DNA of 64,000 nucleotides from Neomoorella thermoacetica (GCF_001875325.1 NZ_MDDC01000006.1:79051-143050); one strand, 5' to 3'. Shown: positions 9,314 to 18,180, counted from the stretch's first letter. Program-made: numbers and translations. Notes: a model not told the origin generated them from the sequence alone.

Positions 9314-11007
9314 GCTCCCTTACCTCCCGTCACCATCTTATTGAGGGTACCCCCTGGCGGCACCATGGGATAGACGTTCTCCTCCCGGTCGATCCTGACA
9401 TCAACCAGGAAGGGGCCCTCAGCAGCCAGGGCTTCTTCCAGAGCGGGAACAACCTCCCGGCTTTCGTTAACCAGCCGCCCCGGGATGCGATAAGCCTCAG
9501 CCACCTTGACAAAGTCGGGATTACCGAGCATCTCCGAGTAGGCATAGCGGCGGTCAAAAAAGAATTCCTGCCACTGGCGCACCATGCCCAGGTAACCGTT
9601 ATTCATGATAATAATCTTGACTGGCAACTGGTAATGGCTGATAGTAGCCAGCTCCTGGATATTCATCTGAAAACTACCGTCGCCGGTTATGACCACTACC
9701 GTCTCCCCCGGCCGGGCAACGGCAGCTCCCATGGCCGCCGGGACGCCAAAGCCCATAGTGCCTAATCCGCAGGAAGAAAGGAAGGTACGGGGCCGGCTCA
9801 GGGGATAATACTGCACCGCCCACATCTGGTGCTGGCCGACATCAGTGCAGATAATGGCCTGCCCCTTCGTAAGATTATATAATTCTTCCAGGACATACTG
9901 GGGTTTCAGGCCACCCTTTTCATAACGCAGCGGATTTTCTTCCTGCCAGCGCCGGATTTGCTGCCGCCAGGCCTGGTGTTCCCCTTTTCCCGGCAGTTTC
10001 TCCAGGATGGCGGCCAGCCCCTGACGAGCATCGCTGACAATGGGAATATGGGCCTGGACCACCTTGCCGATCTCGGCGGCATCAATATCGATGTGGATAA
10101 TTTTAGCTTTCGGAGCAAAGGCCTCGACTTTACCCGTAACCCGGTCGTCAAAACGGACACCCACACCGATGAGGAGATCCGTCTCACACATGGCGTAGTT
10201 GGCTGCCGCTGTACCGTGCATGCCCACCATGCCTGCAAATAGGGGATGGGTTTCCGGGAAACCGCCCTTGCCCATCATGCTCATGACTACGGGAATGTCC
10301 TGGCCCTCGGCCAGTTGCCGTACTTCTTCGTGGGCTCCTGAAGTGATTACTCCGCCACCAATAAAGAGTAAAGGTTTTTCCGCAGCCCCAATAGCGGCAG
10401 CCGCCTGGGCTACCTGGAGGGCGTGGGGTTGCACCTTGCACCGGTAACCTGGAAGGTGGAGTTTGGGGGGATAGCGGAACAATGCCCGCTGGGTGGTAAT
10501 ATCCTTGGGAATATCGATCAACACCGGCCCCGGACGGCCGGTGGTGGCGATGTAAAAAGCCTCGTGGATGGTAGCTGCCAGGTCGTGGACGTTCTTGACC
10601 AGGTAATTGGCCTTGGTAACGGGCAGGGTAATGCCAGTAATGTCGGCTTCCTGGAAGGAATCACGACCAATCATAGCGACACTGACCTGGCCGGTAATGG
10701 CAACCAGGGGGATGGAATCCATATAGGCGTTGGCGATCCCCGTCACCAGGTTGGTGGCTCCCGGGCCGGAAGTAGCAATACAGACACCGGGTTTGCCGCT
10801 GGCACGGGCATAACCGTCGGCGGCATGGGCGGCTGCCTGCTCATGCCGCGTTAAAATATGGCGTATGCTGGCTACAGCGAGCTCATGATAAAGAGGCAGG
10901 ACGGAACCACCCGGGATACCAAATACAGTATCCACCCCCTCCGCCTGGAGGGCTTGAACAATAATCTCCGCCCCGGTTAGTTTTTTTCCTTCAGCTCGAT
11001 CCCCAAT
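9310..11007 (-). CDS. ilvB: Acetolactate synthase large subunit, copy next to ilvD, with irregular start
   Basis: From the first ordinary start codon (GTG at 10935) the protein is 541 residues and lacks the conserved N-terminal [15 protein letters not shown] segment, which is encoded in frame upstream. The in-frame open region has no ATG, GTG or TTG before that point; an ATT at 11007 sits 8 bases after AAAGGGGTG and would give about 565 residues. Alternatively translation may begin at a TTG at 11006 in the neighbouring frame and shift back by -1 at A AAA AAC (10980-10986). Motifs: [46 protein letters not shown] and GMVRQWQ with the Trp linked to 2-ketobutyrate preference. Confidence 0.9.
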   Translation of the reverse strand: MGDRAEGKKLTGAEIIVQALQAEGVDTVFGIPGGSVLPLYHELAVASIRHILTRHEQAAAHAADGYARASGKPGVCIATSGPGATNLVTGIANAYMDSIPLVAITGQVSVAMIGRDSFQEADITGITLPVTKANYLVKNVHDLAATIHEAFYIATTGRPGPVLIDIPKDITTQRALFRYPPKLHLPGYRCKVQPHALQVAQAAAAIGAAEKPLLFIGGGVITSGAHEEVRQLAEGQDIPVVMSMMGKGGFPETHPLFAGMVGMHGTAAANYAMCETDLLIGVGVRFDDRVTGKVEAFAPKAKIIHIDIDAAEIGKVVQAHIPIVSDARQGLAAILEKLPGKGEHQAWRQQIRRWQEENPLRYEKGGLKPQYVLEELYNLTKGQAIICTDVGQHQMWAVQYYPLSRPRTFLSSCGLGTMGFGVPAAMGAAVARPGETVVVITGDGSFQMNIQELATISHYQLPVKIIIMNNGYLGMVRQWQEFFFDRRYAYSEMLGNPDFVKVAEAYRIPGRLVNESREVVPALEEALAAEGPFLVDVRIDREENVYPMVPPGGTLNKMVTGGKGA

Positions 11008-11040
11008 GGTAAAAGCACCCCTTTGCGCTTATAATAGATT

Positions 11041-12699
11041 TTATTCCAGCACCGCACCCTTAGCCCCGGAAGTAACCATCCGGGCGTAGCGGGCTAGATA
11101 GCCTCTGGTGATCTTCGGCGGCGGCGCCTGCCAGTTCTGGCGGCGGCGGGCAATTTCTTCTTCCGGCACCTTGAGTTCCAGCTTGCCGGCTTCAATGTCG
11201 ATAGCGATGATATCTCCCTCTTCTACCAGGGCGATGAGCCCCCCGGCCGCTGCTTCCGGTGAGACGTGACCGATAGAAGCGCCGCGGCTGGCACCGGAGA
11301 AACGGCCGTCAGTGATAAGGGCCACGGAGCTGTCCAGGCCCATACCGGCCAGGGCTGCCGTGGGACTGAGCATTTCTTGCATACCCGGACCGCCGCGGGG
11401 GCCTTCGTAGCGTATTACCACTACATCCCCGGGTTTAATCTGCTTGCCCATAATGGCTGCAAAGGCCTCTTCCTCGCTGTTAAATACCCGCGCCGGCCCT
11501 TCATGCCGCATCATTTCCGGCAGCACGGCGCCCTTCTTGACGACGGCACCCTCAGGAGCCAGGTTGCCATACAGGACGGCCAGGCCGCCTTCCCTGCTGT
11601 AGGGGTCTTCGACAGGCCGGATAACCTCGCGCCGGCTTACCTCCCGGCCGCTGACGTTATCCGCCACCGTCCGTCCGGTTACAGTAAGGGCGCTGCCGTC
11701 AATCAGGCCATGACGGTAAAGCTCATTCATCACCGCCGGGATACCTCCGGCCTCATCCAGGTCCTGGATGTGCTGGCTGCCGGCCGGGCTGAGCTTACAG
11801 ATCTGGGGCGTCCGGCGGTTAATCTCACCGAAGGTGGTAAGATCCAGCTCTACGCCCGCTTCGTGGGCAATGGCCGGCAGGTGCAGGCAGGTATTGGTCG
11901 AACCACCCAGGGCCATATCCACAGCCACGGCATTGCGGAAGGCTGTAGCCGTCATGATATCCAGGGGACGGATATTTTCCTGGAGTAATTTCATCACCTG
12001 CATGCCGGCTTCTTTTGCCAGGCGTAACCGGGCACCGCTGACTGCCGGGATGGTGCCGTTGCCAGGCAGTCCCACACCTAAGGCCTCAACCATACAGTTC
12101 ATGGTGTTGGCGGTAAACATACCCGCACAGGAACCGCAGCCCGGGCAGGCGCAGTCCTCCAGGGCTGCCAGTTCCTGCTCTGTCATCTTCCCGGCCTGGA
12201 CAGCACCTACTGCCTCGAACATAGTACTCAGCGAAACGTCCCGCCCCTGGTAACGGCCGGCCAGCATGGGACCGCCGCTGATAAAAATGGCAGGGAGATT
12301 CAGGCGAGCTGCTGCCATAAGCATCCCGGGGACGATCTTATCGCAGTTAGGGATAAATACCAGGGCGTCAAAGGGATGGGCCGTAGCCATTACTTCAATC
12401 ATATCGGCGATGAGCTCCCGGCTGGCCAGGGAATACTTCATCCCCACATGGTTCATGGCCAGGCCATCACAGACGCCGATGGTGGGAAACTCCAGGGGTG
12501 TACCGCCGGCCAGGCGCACACCAGCTTTTACGGCTTCTACCAGGGTATTTAAATGAAAGTGGCCGGGAATCAGTTCATTATGGGCATTGACAATACCTAT
12601 AATCGGCCGCTCGATTTCCGCCTCGGTCAGGCCCATGGCTTTCAGTAACGACCTGTGGGGAGCCCGGGCCAGGCCCGTTTTCATAGCATCGCTGCGCAC
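11041..12699 (-). CDS. ilvD: Dihydroxyacid dehydratase
   Basis: 552 residues, full length. It dehydrates the dihydroxyacids of the valine and isoleucine branches using an Fe-S cluster. Cluster and metal motifs are visible: [10 protein letters not shown] (about residue 117), [20 protein letters not shown] (about 185) and [14 protein letters not shown]; the C-terminal [20 protein letters not shown] is characteristic. Translation starts with a GTG at 12699 after GGAGAGGAAAACC. It sits 18 bases after ilvE. Confidence 0.96.
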   Translation of the reverse strand: MRSDAMKTGLARAPHRSLLKAMGLTEAEIERPIIGIVNAHNELIPGHFHLNTLVEAVKAGVRLAGGTPLEFPTIGVCDGLAMNHVGMKYSLASRELIADMIEVMATAHPFDALVFIPNCDKIVPGMLMAAARLNLPAIFISGGPMLAGRYQGRDVSLSTMFEAVGAVQAGKMTEQELAALEDCACPGCGSCAGMFTANTMNCMVEALGVGLPGNGTIPAVSGARLRLAKEAGMQVMKLLQENIRPLDIMTATAFRNAVAVDMALGGSTNTCLHLPAIAHEAGVELDLTTFGEINRRTPQICKLSPAGSQHIQDLDEAGGIPAVMNELYRHGLIDGSALTVTGRTVADNVSGREVSRREVIRPVEDPYSREGGLAVLYGNLAPEGAVVKKGAVLPEMMRHEGPARVFNSEEEAFAAIMGKQIKPGDVVVIRYEGPRGGPGMQEMLSPTAALAGMGLDSSVALITDGRFSGASRGASIGHVSPEAAAGGLIALVEEGDIIAIDIEAGKLELKVPEEEIARRRQNWQAPPPKITRGYLARYARMVTSGAKGAVLE

Positions 12700-12717
12700 G
12701 GTTTTCCTCTCCCTTTA

Positions 12718-13596
12718 TCAGGCAAAGATTTCCGGACCGTCGGTTTTAGTTAACTCGCGGTACCGGGCAATGAGGTCCCGGGTTATGGGGCCCGGCTGGC
12801 CGTTACCGATGGGCCGGCCGTCCACCTTGACTACCGGAATAGCCTCCGCGGCCGTGCCCGTGAGGAAACACTCGTCAGCTACATAGACATCATGGCGGGT
12901 AAAGACCTTCTCGTAAACCGGTATGCCGGCTTTGGCCGCCAGCTCCATAACAGCGTTACGGGTAATGCCTTCTAGAAGGCCCACAAAGGGCGGTGGGGTG
13001 ATTAACTGCCCGTTCTTGACGATGAAGATGTTATCGCCGGTGGCTTCGGCCACATAACCTTCCTTATTCAGGAAAAGCCCTTCCGGAGCTCCGGCCCGGG
13101 TAGCCTCCATTTTGGCGATGATGTTATTCAGGTAGTTCAGGGACTTAATCCGCGGGTCCAGGGCATCAGGGGAATTACGGCGCGTACCCAGAGTGACCAG
13201 TTCCAGGCCTTTTTCGTATAATTCAGCCGGATAAAGTTCAATGGCCGCAGCGATACAAAAGATGGATGGCCGGGGGCATTTGCGGGGATCCAGGCCCAGG
13301 TCGCCCTTACCCCGGGTAACTACCAGGCGGATATAAGCATCCCGCAAATTATTGCGCCGGCAGGTCTCCAGTACCACCCGGGTCATTTCCTCTTTGCTCA
13401 GGCCAGGATCCAGGTTGATATGCCGGGCGGAATCATACAGGCGGTCAATATGTTCCTTTAAACGAAAAACCCGGCCATAGTAGGCGCGGATCCCTTCAAA
13501 GACGCCGTCGCCATAGAGTAGCCCGTGATCAAATACTGATAACTTTGCCTCTTCTTCATCTACATATTCTCCGTCAAGATAGATAATCAGCCCCAC
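12718..13596 (-). CDS. ilvE: Branched-chain amino acid aminotransferase
   Basis: 292 residues, PLP fold type IV. It transaminates the 2-oxo acids of valine, leucine and isoleucine with glutamate. The PLP lysine is in [11 protein letters not shown] (about residue 150); the N-terminal [34 protein letters not shown] pattern and [13 protein letters not shown] also mark IlvE. The GTG start at 13596 follows GAGGAGGAGAAATC. It is the first gene of the operon, 72 bases from the predicted transcription start. A D-amino acid transaminase is the main alternative, but the ilv context argues against it. Confidence 0.94.
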   Translation of the reverse strand: MGLIIYLDGEYVDEEEAKLSVFDHGLLYGDGVFEGIRAYYGRVFRLKEHIDRLYDSARHINLDPGLSKEEMTRVVLETCRRNNLRDAYIRLVVTRGKGDLGLDPRKCPRPSIFCIAAAIELYPAELYEKGLELVTLGTRRNSPDALDPRIKSLNYLNNIIAKMEATRAGAPEGLFLNKEGYVAEATGDNIFIVKNGQLITPPPFVGLLEGITRNAVMELAAKAGIPVYEKVFTRHDVYVADECFLTGTAAEAIPVVKVDGRPIGNGQPGPITRDLIARYRELTKTDGPEIFA

Positions 13597-13674
13597 GATT
13601 TCTCCTCCTCACTCTTACCGGTCGGTGGGCGCCAGGGCCGGCGCGACAAAAGCCGCAAAATATGTTTGTGTTTC

Positions 13675-13703
13675 AGTATAAATAACCGTAAATAAAGTGT
13701 CAA
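13675..13703 (-). promoter_or_regulatory. Promoter of the ilv-leu-cimA operon
   Basis: On the minus strand: TTGACA, 17 bases, TATACT, then a 5' leader of about 72 bases before ilvE. This is nearly the full sigma-A consensus. The leader is too short for a T-box and has no obvious attenuator, so regulation may come from a repressor (CodY or a similar protein is a guess) or from enzyme feedback. Confidence 0.88.
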
Positions 13704-13790
13704 GGATTTTTGGCTGATGTGTCACCGGACTGTGATATTGTCAGGGTGAAATCCTTCTGTAAAAATATCAGTATTATGAGCAAAAAATAA

Positions 13791-13834
13791 ATGTTACCCG
13801 AAAGGGATAATCCCTTTCGGGCATCCTGTAACAT
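13791..13834. repeat. Long palindrome in the ilvE / small-ORF divergent region
   Basis: Two perfect 12-base arms, CCCGAAAGGGAT (13797-13808) and ATCCCTTTCGGG (13810-13821), are separated by one base and flanked by ATGTTA (13791-13796) and TAACAT (13829-13834). On the minus strand it is followed by TTATTTTTTGC, so it may end minus-strand transcription arriving from fmdB; it could also be an operator. The rest of the 326-base gap 13597-13922 holds the ilv promoter and AT-rich sequence upstream of the small plus-strand gene. Confidence 0.6.
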
Positions 13835-13922
13835 TGTGATAATTTAAACATAATTTTGGGGGTATAAAGGACTGTATCCGGTGCATGATAATGATAAATC
13901 AAGGGCAAAGGAGTAGATTTTT

Positions 13923-14054
13923 ATGGCTAAACTAAATGAATTAGAAGTCGCCCAATTAAGCGACGAACAAACCAAACGCCTGCAGGAAACCGAAAAACTA
14001 ATCAACTCCGCCGGTAACCAGGATATTTACCTGCTGGCTTTAAAGAAAAAGTAA
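13923..14054 (+). CDS. Small hypothetical protein, 43 residues
   Basis: Start ATG with AAGGAG nine bases upstream. The product begins MAKLNELEVAQLSDEQTK and ends in a Lys-rich YLLALKKK; the middle is a charged amphipathic helix with no Cys and no membrane segment. I do not recognise the family. It reads in the same direction as the 74-residue frame that follows 53 bases later, and the pair ends at hairpins at 14345-14392, which supports a real small operon. Confidence 0.6.
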   Translation: MAKLNELEVAQLSDEQTKRLQETEKLINSAGNQDIYLLALKKK

Positions 14055-14107
14055 TAACCCTTCCCTGGAACCGGCAACAGGATACGGTTAAGAAAAGGTG
14101 AGGGTAG

Positions 14108-14332
14108 ATGTCCCTTAACGGTCTCATTCGCCAGAGCCTGGAAATGATAGAGGAGCTGGTGGCCATGCCCTTCCAGGTGGCCCGGAAAATCTGGCCGGGG
14201 GATAACAACTCCGCCACCGGCCAGGTTATCCACCGGGCTGCCGGGCTGGGGGAAGGGCTGGCAACTATGCCGGTCAAAGCCTTCCGGGAACTCTTTGAGG
14301 ACGACCGGCAGCAAACGCCCCCGTCTTCCTAG
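14108..14332 (+). CDS. Hypothetical protein, 74 residues
   Basis: ATG start with a GGTGAGGGTAG site just upstream. The sequence appears to carry two related amphipathic segments: one around LEMIEELVAMPFQVARKIW and one around GLGEGLATMPVKAFRELFE, each with an MP-x-x-A core, suggesting an internal duplication or a small helical hairpin. No known domain is recognised. It is cotranscribed with the 43-residue gene and followed at once by terminator hairpins. Confidence 0.6.
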   Translation: MSLNGLIRQSLEMIEELVAMPFQVARKIWPGDNNSATGQVIHRAAGLGEGLATMPVKAFRELFEDDRQQTPPSS

Positions 14333-14344
14333 GGAAAAATCAAA

Positions 14345-14365
14345 CCCGGGAAATGCGTTCCCGGG
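14345..14365 (-). terminator. Terminator serving the fmdB side (possibly bidirectional)
   Basis: A near-perfect palindrome CCCGGGAA..TTCCCGGG; on the minus strand it is followed by TTTGATTTTT, placing it 65 bases after the fmdB stop. It also lies directly behind the plus-strand 74-residue gene. Confidence 0.65.
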
Positions 14366-14370
14366 TTATT

Positions 14371-14392
14371 CCCCTGAGTGCGGGGTCTTTTT
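14371..14392 (+). terminator. Terminator of the two small plus-strand genes
   Basis: CCCC-TGAGTGC-GGGG followed by TCTTTTT. The stem is short but GC-only, and it lies 39 bases after the stop codon of the 74-residue gene. Confidence 0.6.
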
Positions 14393-14429
14393 ACATTTTA
14401 TATAAAACAGGCAGCTGCTTTATGTGAAC

Positions 14430-14648
14430 TTAATGGCAACCGCTGCAGGTGCTGCAGCTACCACCACTGCAGTTGCTGCCGCTGAAACTGGTACCAGGTT
14501 CTCCTTTACGCATGTAGAGGAAACCGGTAAAACGCTGGCTTACGCTACCGCCGCACTCCGGGCAGCGGACCTTGTCCCTCTCTTTAATGGCGGCAAACTG
14601 ACTGAAGAGGTGCCCGCATTCATTACATTTAAAATCATAGGTCGGCAT
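14430..14648 (-). CDS. FmdB-type zinc ribbon protein
   Basis: 72 residues from the ATG at 14648, which has AGGAGATGAGGTT before it; the frame opens 18 codons earlier without a site. The N-terminus MPTYDFKCNECGHLF and the second pair CPECGGSV form the CxxC...CxxC zinc ribbon of the FmdB family (putative regulatory proteins, function unproven). The C-terminal tail is Gly/Ser rich with four more Cys and a final His (NCSGGSCSTCSGCH), which could hold an additional metal. It follows the HD-GYP gene by four bases. Confidence 0.88.
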   Translation of the reverse strand: MPTYDFKCNECGHLFSQFAAIKERDKVRCPECGGSVSQRFTGFLYMRKGEPGTSFSGSNCSGGSCSTCSGCH

Positions 14649-14652
14649 AACC

Positions 14653-15822
14653 TCATCTCCTTCCATAGAGATTATAACACCCGCCGCCCACCCCGTCATC
14701 ACCGGCGCCAGGGTTCCCGGCGCCTCCTCCCGGCAAAGCAGCGGCCGGCAGGACGCGGCTAACGAAACGATGTAAATCGACAGTCAAATCTATGGTGACT
14801 GGCTCCTTGTAGGGCGTTCCATTAGGGTGGTATAGGAGACGTACCCGGGGCTGGTGGGAATGGCCGCGGGCTGTCCCGGTAACCACCCCAATCTCGCCAT
14901 TATTCAGTTCTACCAGCGTCCCCACAGGATAGGCAGCAACATTAAACAGGAAGGCCTTGACAATCCGGTAGTCGTAGATGAAATTTCCCGCCCCGGCCAG
15001 CATCTCATAGGCTTCATGGGGCGGGTAAGCCCGCCGGTAAACCCGGTCCGCGGTAAGGGCATCGTAAACGTCGACGACGCCGGTGATGCGGGCAAACTCG
15101 TGGATCTCTTCACCCTTCAATCCCCGGGGGTAACCGCTACCGTTGTAACGTTCATGATGTTCCAGGGCCACCCGGGCTGAAAGCAGGCTAACTTCTTCCT
15201 GCAGCCGGAGAATATCAAAACCGTACTGGGGATGGCGGCAGACCAGTTCATACTCCTCTACCGTCAGCTTACCGGGTTTGTTGAGAATGCTCAGGGGCAG
15301 GCAGGTCTTGCCGATGTCATGAAGCAGCGCTCCCACCCCCAGGTGCATTAAGGCGGAGCGACTGTAATGCAGGGTTAAACCGGTAATCAAGGCCAGCACG
15401 CATACATTTACCGAGTGGGCGAAGGTGTAATCATCCAGGGCTCTGATATCGTTTAAATTAAGCATGAGATCTTTACGGCTTAAAAGGTCTTCTAAGAGGT
15501 TATTGACCACCCGCTGGATGCGCGCGGAATCCACCAGCAAAGCAGTATGGGTAGGTTCCCCCTGAGGGCAGGTACCAAAGAGATCCTTCATAGCCTTTAT
15601 GGCCTGCAACCGGGTCTGTTCACTGATAACGTCTTCTACTCCCAGATCTCCCAGGACCTCGTCGACGATATAAACTGCCGGAATGCCCAGTTCTCGTAAG
15701 CGAACCAGGTAACTGGGTTTCAGGGTTACCCCTTTGTTGAGTAAGACCCGCCCCTCGGCGCTGTAAATAGCCCGGGCTACCACCATCCCCGGCTTCAGGG
15801 CCTCAATTGGCACCTTACGCAC
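14653..15822 (-). CDS. HD-GYP domain phosphodiesterase-like protein
   Basis: 389 residues. After an N-terminal region of about 125 residues of the type often seen before HD-GYP domains (VPIEALKPGMVVARAIY), the HD-GYP domain shows FAHSVNV (His 136), LLHDIGK (His 168, Asp 169) and the GYP motif HHERYNGSGYP (222-232). Such enzymes hydrolyse cyclic di-GMP or related dinucleotides; no receiver or sensor domain is attached. The last 40 residues are Gly/Ala rich and look disordered. It probably forms an operon with fmdB. Confidence 0.9.
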   Translation of the reverse strand: MRKVPIEALKPGMVVARAIYSAEGRVLLNKGVTLKPSYLVRLRELGIPAVYIVDEVLGDLGVEDVISEQTRLQAIKAMKDLFGTCPQGEPTHTALLVDSARIQRVVNNLLEDLLSRKDLMLNLNDIRALDDYTFAHSVNVCVLALITGLTLHYSRSALMHLGVGALLHDIGKTCLPLSILNKPGKLTVEEYELVCRHPQYGFDILRLQEEVSLLSARVALEHHERYNGSGYPRGLKGEEIHEFARITGVVDVYDALTADRVYRRAYPPHEAYEMLAGAGNFIYDYRIVKAFLFNVAAYPVGTLVELNNGEIGVVTGTARGHSHQPRVRLLYHPNGTPYKEPVTIDLTVDLHRFVSRVLPAAALPGGGAGNPGAGDDGVGGGCYNLYGRR

Positions 15823-16142
15823 TAACGGCCACTCCTTTTTCCCGCCAGGCCATTATTTCGACACAGGGGACCGGAATCCTCTCAGGCACTGGCCGGAAAA
15901 GCCGGCGCTGGCACCACCCCGGGCAGGAAAAACATCCCCTGCAGGTCCTGAGCCCTGAGGACACCCTGACCTGCACCACTGTCCGCGGCTGCCCCTGCAG
16001 CGGCCGGGAGGGCTGCCTGCTGAAACAGGGGAAGAACTACTGGAAAATAGACCACGGCTGCCCCATTGAACCCCTGGGCCGGCAAGCACGAGGCCTGCAA
16101 CTTCTTCGCCACGTCCAGTTGATGAAAGTAGTGCAGGTCTAA
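15807..16142 (+). CDS. Hypothetical Cys-containing protein, start uncertain
   Basis: Open frame on the plus strand with codon use like neighbouring genes and a hairpin right after it (16161-16179). The convincing part is the C-terminal 60 residues, with TCTTVRGCPCSGREGC and IDHGCPIEP, which suggests a small metal-binding protein. The furthest start is a TTG at 15807, which would overlap the 5' end of the divergent HD-GYP gene; a start nearer 15870 is more natural but I see no clear ATG or GTG with a ribosome site. No family is recognised. Confidence 0.4.
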   Translation: MAPYALTATPFSRQAIISTQGTGILSGTGRKSRRWHHPGQEKHPLQVLSPEDTLTCTTVRGCPCSGREGCLLKQGKNYWKIDHGCPIEPLGRQARGLQLLRHVQLMKVVQV

Positions 16143-16160
16143 GTTGCTGATTGACGCAGG

Positions 16161-16179
16161 AAAGCCCCCGGGTGGCTTT
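16161..16179 (+). terminator. Weak terminator after the Cys-containing frame
   Basis: AAAGCC-CCCGGGT-GGCTTTT, 18 bases past the stop at 16142. The six-base stem ends in a short T-run. Confidence 0.45.
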
Positions 16180-16210
16180 TACCATCAGATTAACTAAGCT
16201 TTGGGGGGCG

Positions 16211-16236
16211 AAAAAAAACACCCCGCTTCAGGGTGG
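16211..16236 (-). terminator. Terminator of the 38-residue membrane protein gene
   Basis: On the minus strand CACCC-TGAAGCGG-GGTG is followed by eight T residues, starting 16 bases after the stop codon at 16252. Confidence 0.7.
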
Positions 16237-16251
16237 TCATTTTTTTAATTT

Positions 16252-16368
16252 TTATTTTAACTGCTGGTTGTGGGGGAAAATACTGTAACCGGAATCCTTT
16301 TGCTGGCGGTAAAGGTAATACCCCAGAGCCAGGACTGCCCCGCCCAGGATAACGATACCATAAATCAC
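16252..16368 (-). CDS. Single-span membrane microprotein, 38 residues
   Basis: GTG start at 16368, six bases after a GGGGGGTG site. The product is VIYGIVILGGAVLALGYYLY (one hydrophobic helix) followed by RQQKDSGYSIFPHNQQLK, a charged tail expected in the cytoplasm by the positive-inside rule. It has its own consensus promoter 44 bases upstream and its own terminator directly downstream, so it is a separate transcription unit. The family is not recognised. Confidence 0.65.
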   Translation of the reverse strand: MIYGIVILGGAVLALGYYLYRQQKDSGYSIFPHNQQLK

Positions 16369-16411
16369 TTACTGCACCCCCCGGAGATAAACTCTTATTT
16401 TCCTTTTCTCT

Positions 16412-16440
16412 AGTATAGGAAACGGCGCCGGGAGTGTCAA
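16412..16440 (-). promoter_or_regulatory. Promoter of the 38-residue membrane protein
   Basis: Minus strand TTGACA, 17 bases, TATACT: near-consensus sigma-A. It lies between the decarboxylase stop (16484) and the microprotein start (16368). Confidence 0.85.
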
Positions 16441-16483
16441 GACATAAACCCCTCCGGCCCGCTGCTGGCTAGAGGATCATGAT

Positions 16484-17983
16484 TCAGGCCAGCCCGGCCC
16501 GGCTGGCCGCCCCGTGTTCGAGCATACTCACTGTATCCTTCAAAACGCGGATGACCTTGAGTTCCGGGTCTTCCGGCCCCTGCAAGTCGGCATGCTCCCT
16601 TTTCAGCAGGTTAACGTAATCTATAATCTCCCTGGTAATAACCTCCCCCGGGCAGACCAGGGGGATACCCGGCGGATAGGCTGTAATGGCTTCAGCGCTG
16701 ATTTCTCCTTCCGCATAGTCCAGTTCCAGGCTATAAGTCTTGCTGTAAAAGGCTTCCCGGGGCAAGACCGCCATGCGGGGAATGGCCGGCAGGGGAGGGC
16801 AAAAGCGAACGACGTTCTTTAAAGAGCGCTTCCCGGCTATATCCTTAAAAGCGGCTACCAGCCTGCCCGCGGTCTCCTCATTATCACCAATGGAAACCAG
16901 GAGCAGGACATTATAGAGGTCGGAGAGCTCGACCTGGATTTTATACTCCCGGCGTAAAAGGGTTTCCATTTCATAACCGGACAACCCCAGGCCCTGGACG
17001 TTAACGGTGATCTTGGTAGGGTCCAGGTAACTGCAACCAGGCAGGGAGGTAACCTCCTCACCCATAATGGCCAGGCCTTCAATGCTGGACAGCTCCCTGC
17101 GGATCCAGCGGGCTATCTCCAGGGTCCGGTCCAGGAGCTTACGGCCCCTGAGGATCATCTGCTTCCTGGCTACGTCCAGGGAAGCCAGGAGGATATAAGA
17201 AGGACTGGTGGTCTGGGAGAGGTTCAGGACCGCCTTGATATGCTTGGGATCCAGCCTCCCCCCCTGGAGCAGGAGAAAGGAACTCTGGGTCAGGGAACCG
17301 GCTAATTTATGGGCACTGGCTGCCGCCAGATCAGCCCCCGCCTCCATGGCCGAAGGAGGCAGCGCCGGGTGGAACTTCAGGTGGGCACCGTGGGCCTCAT
17401 CAACCAGTACCGGCACGTCATAGCTGTGGGCTACAGCTACGATTTCCTTTAACGGGGGGACGGTGCCGTAGTAATTGGGGCTGATAACGAAGACTGCTTT
17501 CGCGTCCGGGTGTTCCCTTAAAGCCGCTTCCACCTGTTCTGGAGTAATGCCCATGGAGATACCAAAATCAGTGTTGATCTCCGGTTCGATATATACCGGC
17601 CGGGCCCCGCTCAGGATAAGGCCTCCCAGGGCTGAGCGATGGGCGTTGCGGGGAATGATAATCTTATCCCCTGGCTGGCAGACGGCCAGGATCATGGCCT
17701 GGATGCCGGAAGTGGTGCCGTTGACGAGAAAAAAGGCATGTTCCGCCCCGTAGGCCGCTGCCGTGAGTTCCTCCGCCTCCCGGATGATATCCCTGGGGTT
17801 GCAGATATTATCCAGGCCCGGAACACAAGTCAAATCCATGGCCAGGACCCGTTCGCCAACATACTCCTTAAACTCCGGCAGGGCCCGGCCCTGCTTATGT
17901 CCGGGCACGTGGAAGGGAATAACGCCCGCATCGATATATTGTTTTATCGCCGTAAAGACCGGTGTCCTGGTCTGGTCCAGCAT
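16484..17983 (-). CDS. Orn/Lys/Arg decarboxylase family protein (SpeA/YaaO type)
   Basis: About 499 residues, PLP fold type I, the short Gram-positive form without the N-terminal wing domain. Motifs: FHVPGHKQG near the N-terminus, FLVNGTTSGIQAMI, the LVDEAHGAHL aspartate/histidine segment, and the PLP lysine in ASAHKLAGSLTQSSFLL. It decarboxylates arginine, lysine or ornithine in polyamine synthesis; the substrate cannot be read from sequence. Several ATG codons are clustered; the one at 17983 has GGGGGC seven bases upstream and is preferred over 18010. Confidence 0.92.
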   Translation of the reverse strand: MLDQTRTPVFTAIKQYIDAGVIPFHVPGHKQGRALPEFKEYVGERVLAMDLTCVPGLDNICNPRDIIREAEELTAAAYGAEHAFFLVNGTTSGIQAMILAVCQPGDKIIIPRNAHRSALGGLILSGARPVYIEPEINTDFGISMGITPEQVEAALREHPDAKAVFVISPNYYGTVPPLKEIVAVAHSYDVPVLVDEAHGAHLKFHPALPPSAMEAGADLAAASAHKLAGSLTQSSFLLLQGGRLDPKHIKAVLNLSQTTSPSYILLASLDVARKQMILRGRKLLDRTLEIARWIRRELSSIEGLAIMGEEVTSLPGCSYLDPTKITVNVQGLGLSGYEMETLLRREYKIQVELSDLYNVLLLVSIGDNEETAGRLVAAFKDIAGKRSLKNVVRFCPPLPAIPRMAVLPREAFYSKTYSLELDYAEGEISAEAITAYPPGIPLVCPGEVITREIIDYVNLLKREHADLQGPEDPELKVIRVLKDTVSMLEHGAASRAGLA

Positions 17984-18104
17984 GGCCATCGCCCCCTGTA
18001 GATATTGCAACAGATTTTATTACACCACAAACTGCGAGTGGATGCAAGAAGGTTTTTCAGTACATTTTTATGCCCCGGGCCGGAATGAGTTACCCAAAAT
18101 ATAA

Positions 18105-18124
18105 GAGCCACCCTCAGGTGGCTC
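18105..18124 (-). terminator. Terminator of the FBP aldolase/phosphatase gene
   Basis: Perfect eight-base stem GAGCCACC/GGTGGCTC with a four-base loop; on the minus strand it is followed by TTATATTTT, about 57 bases after the stop codon at 18181. Confidence 0.65.
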
Positions 18125-18180
18125 CCCAAAAAAGCTGATCCTTCAAGTCCTCGTTGTACCCTCTTTCCCGGTTCCCCGGC

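Noticed and set aside
13597..13720. T-box or leader-peptide attenuator before the ilv operon
   Set aside because: The leader is about 72 bases with no AGGGTGGnACCGCG-like sequence and no terminator.
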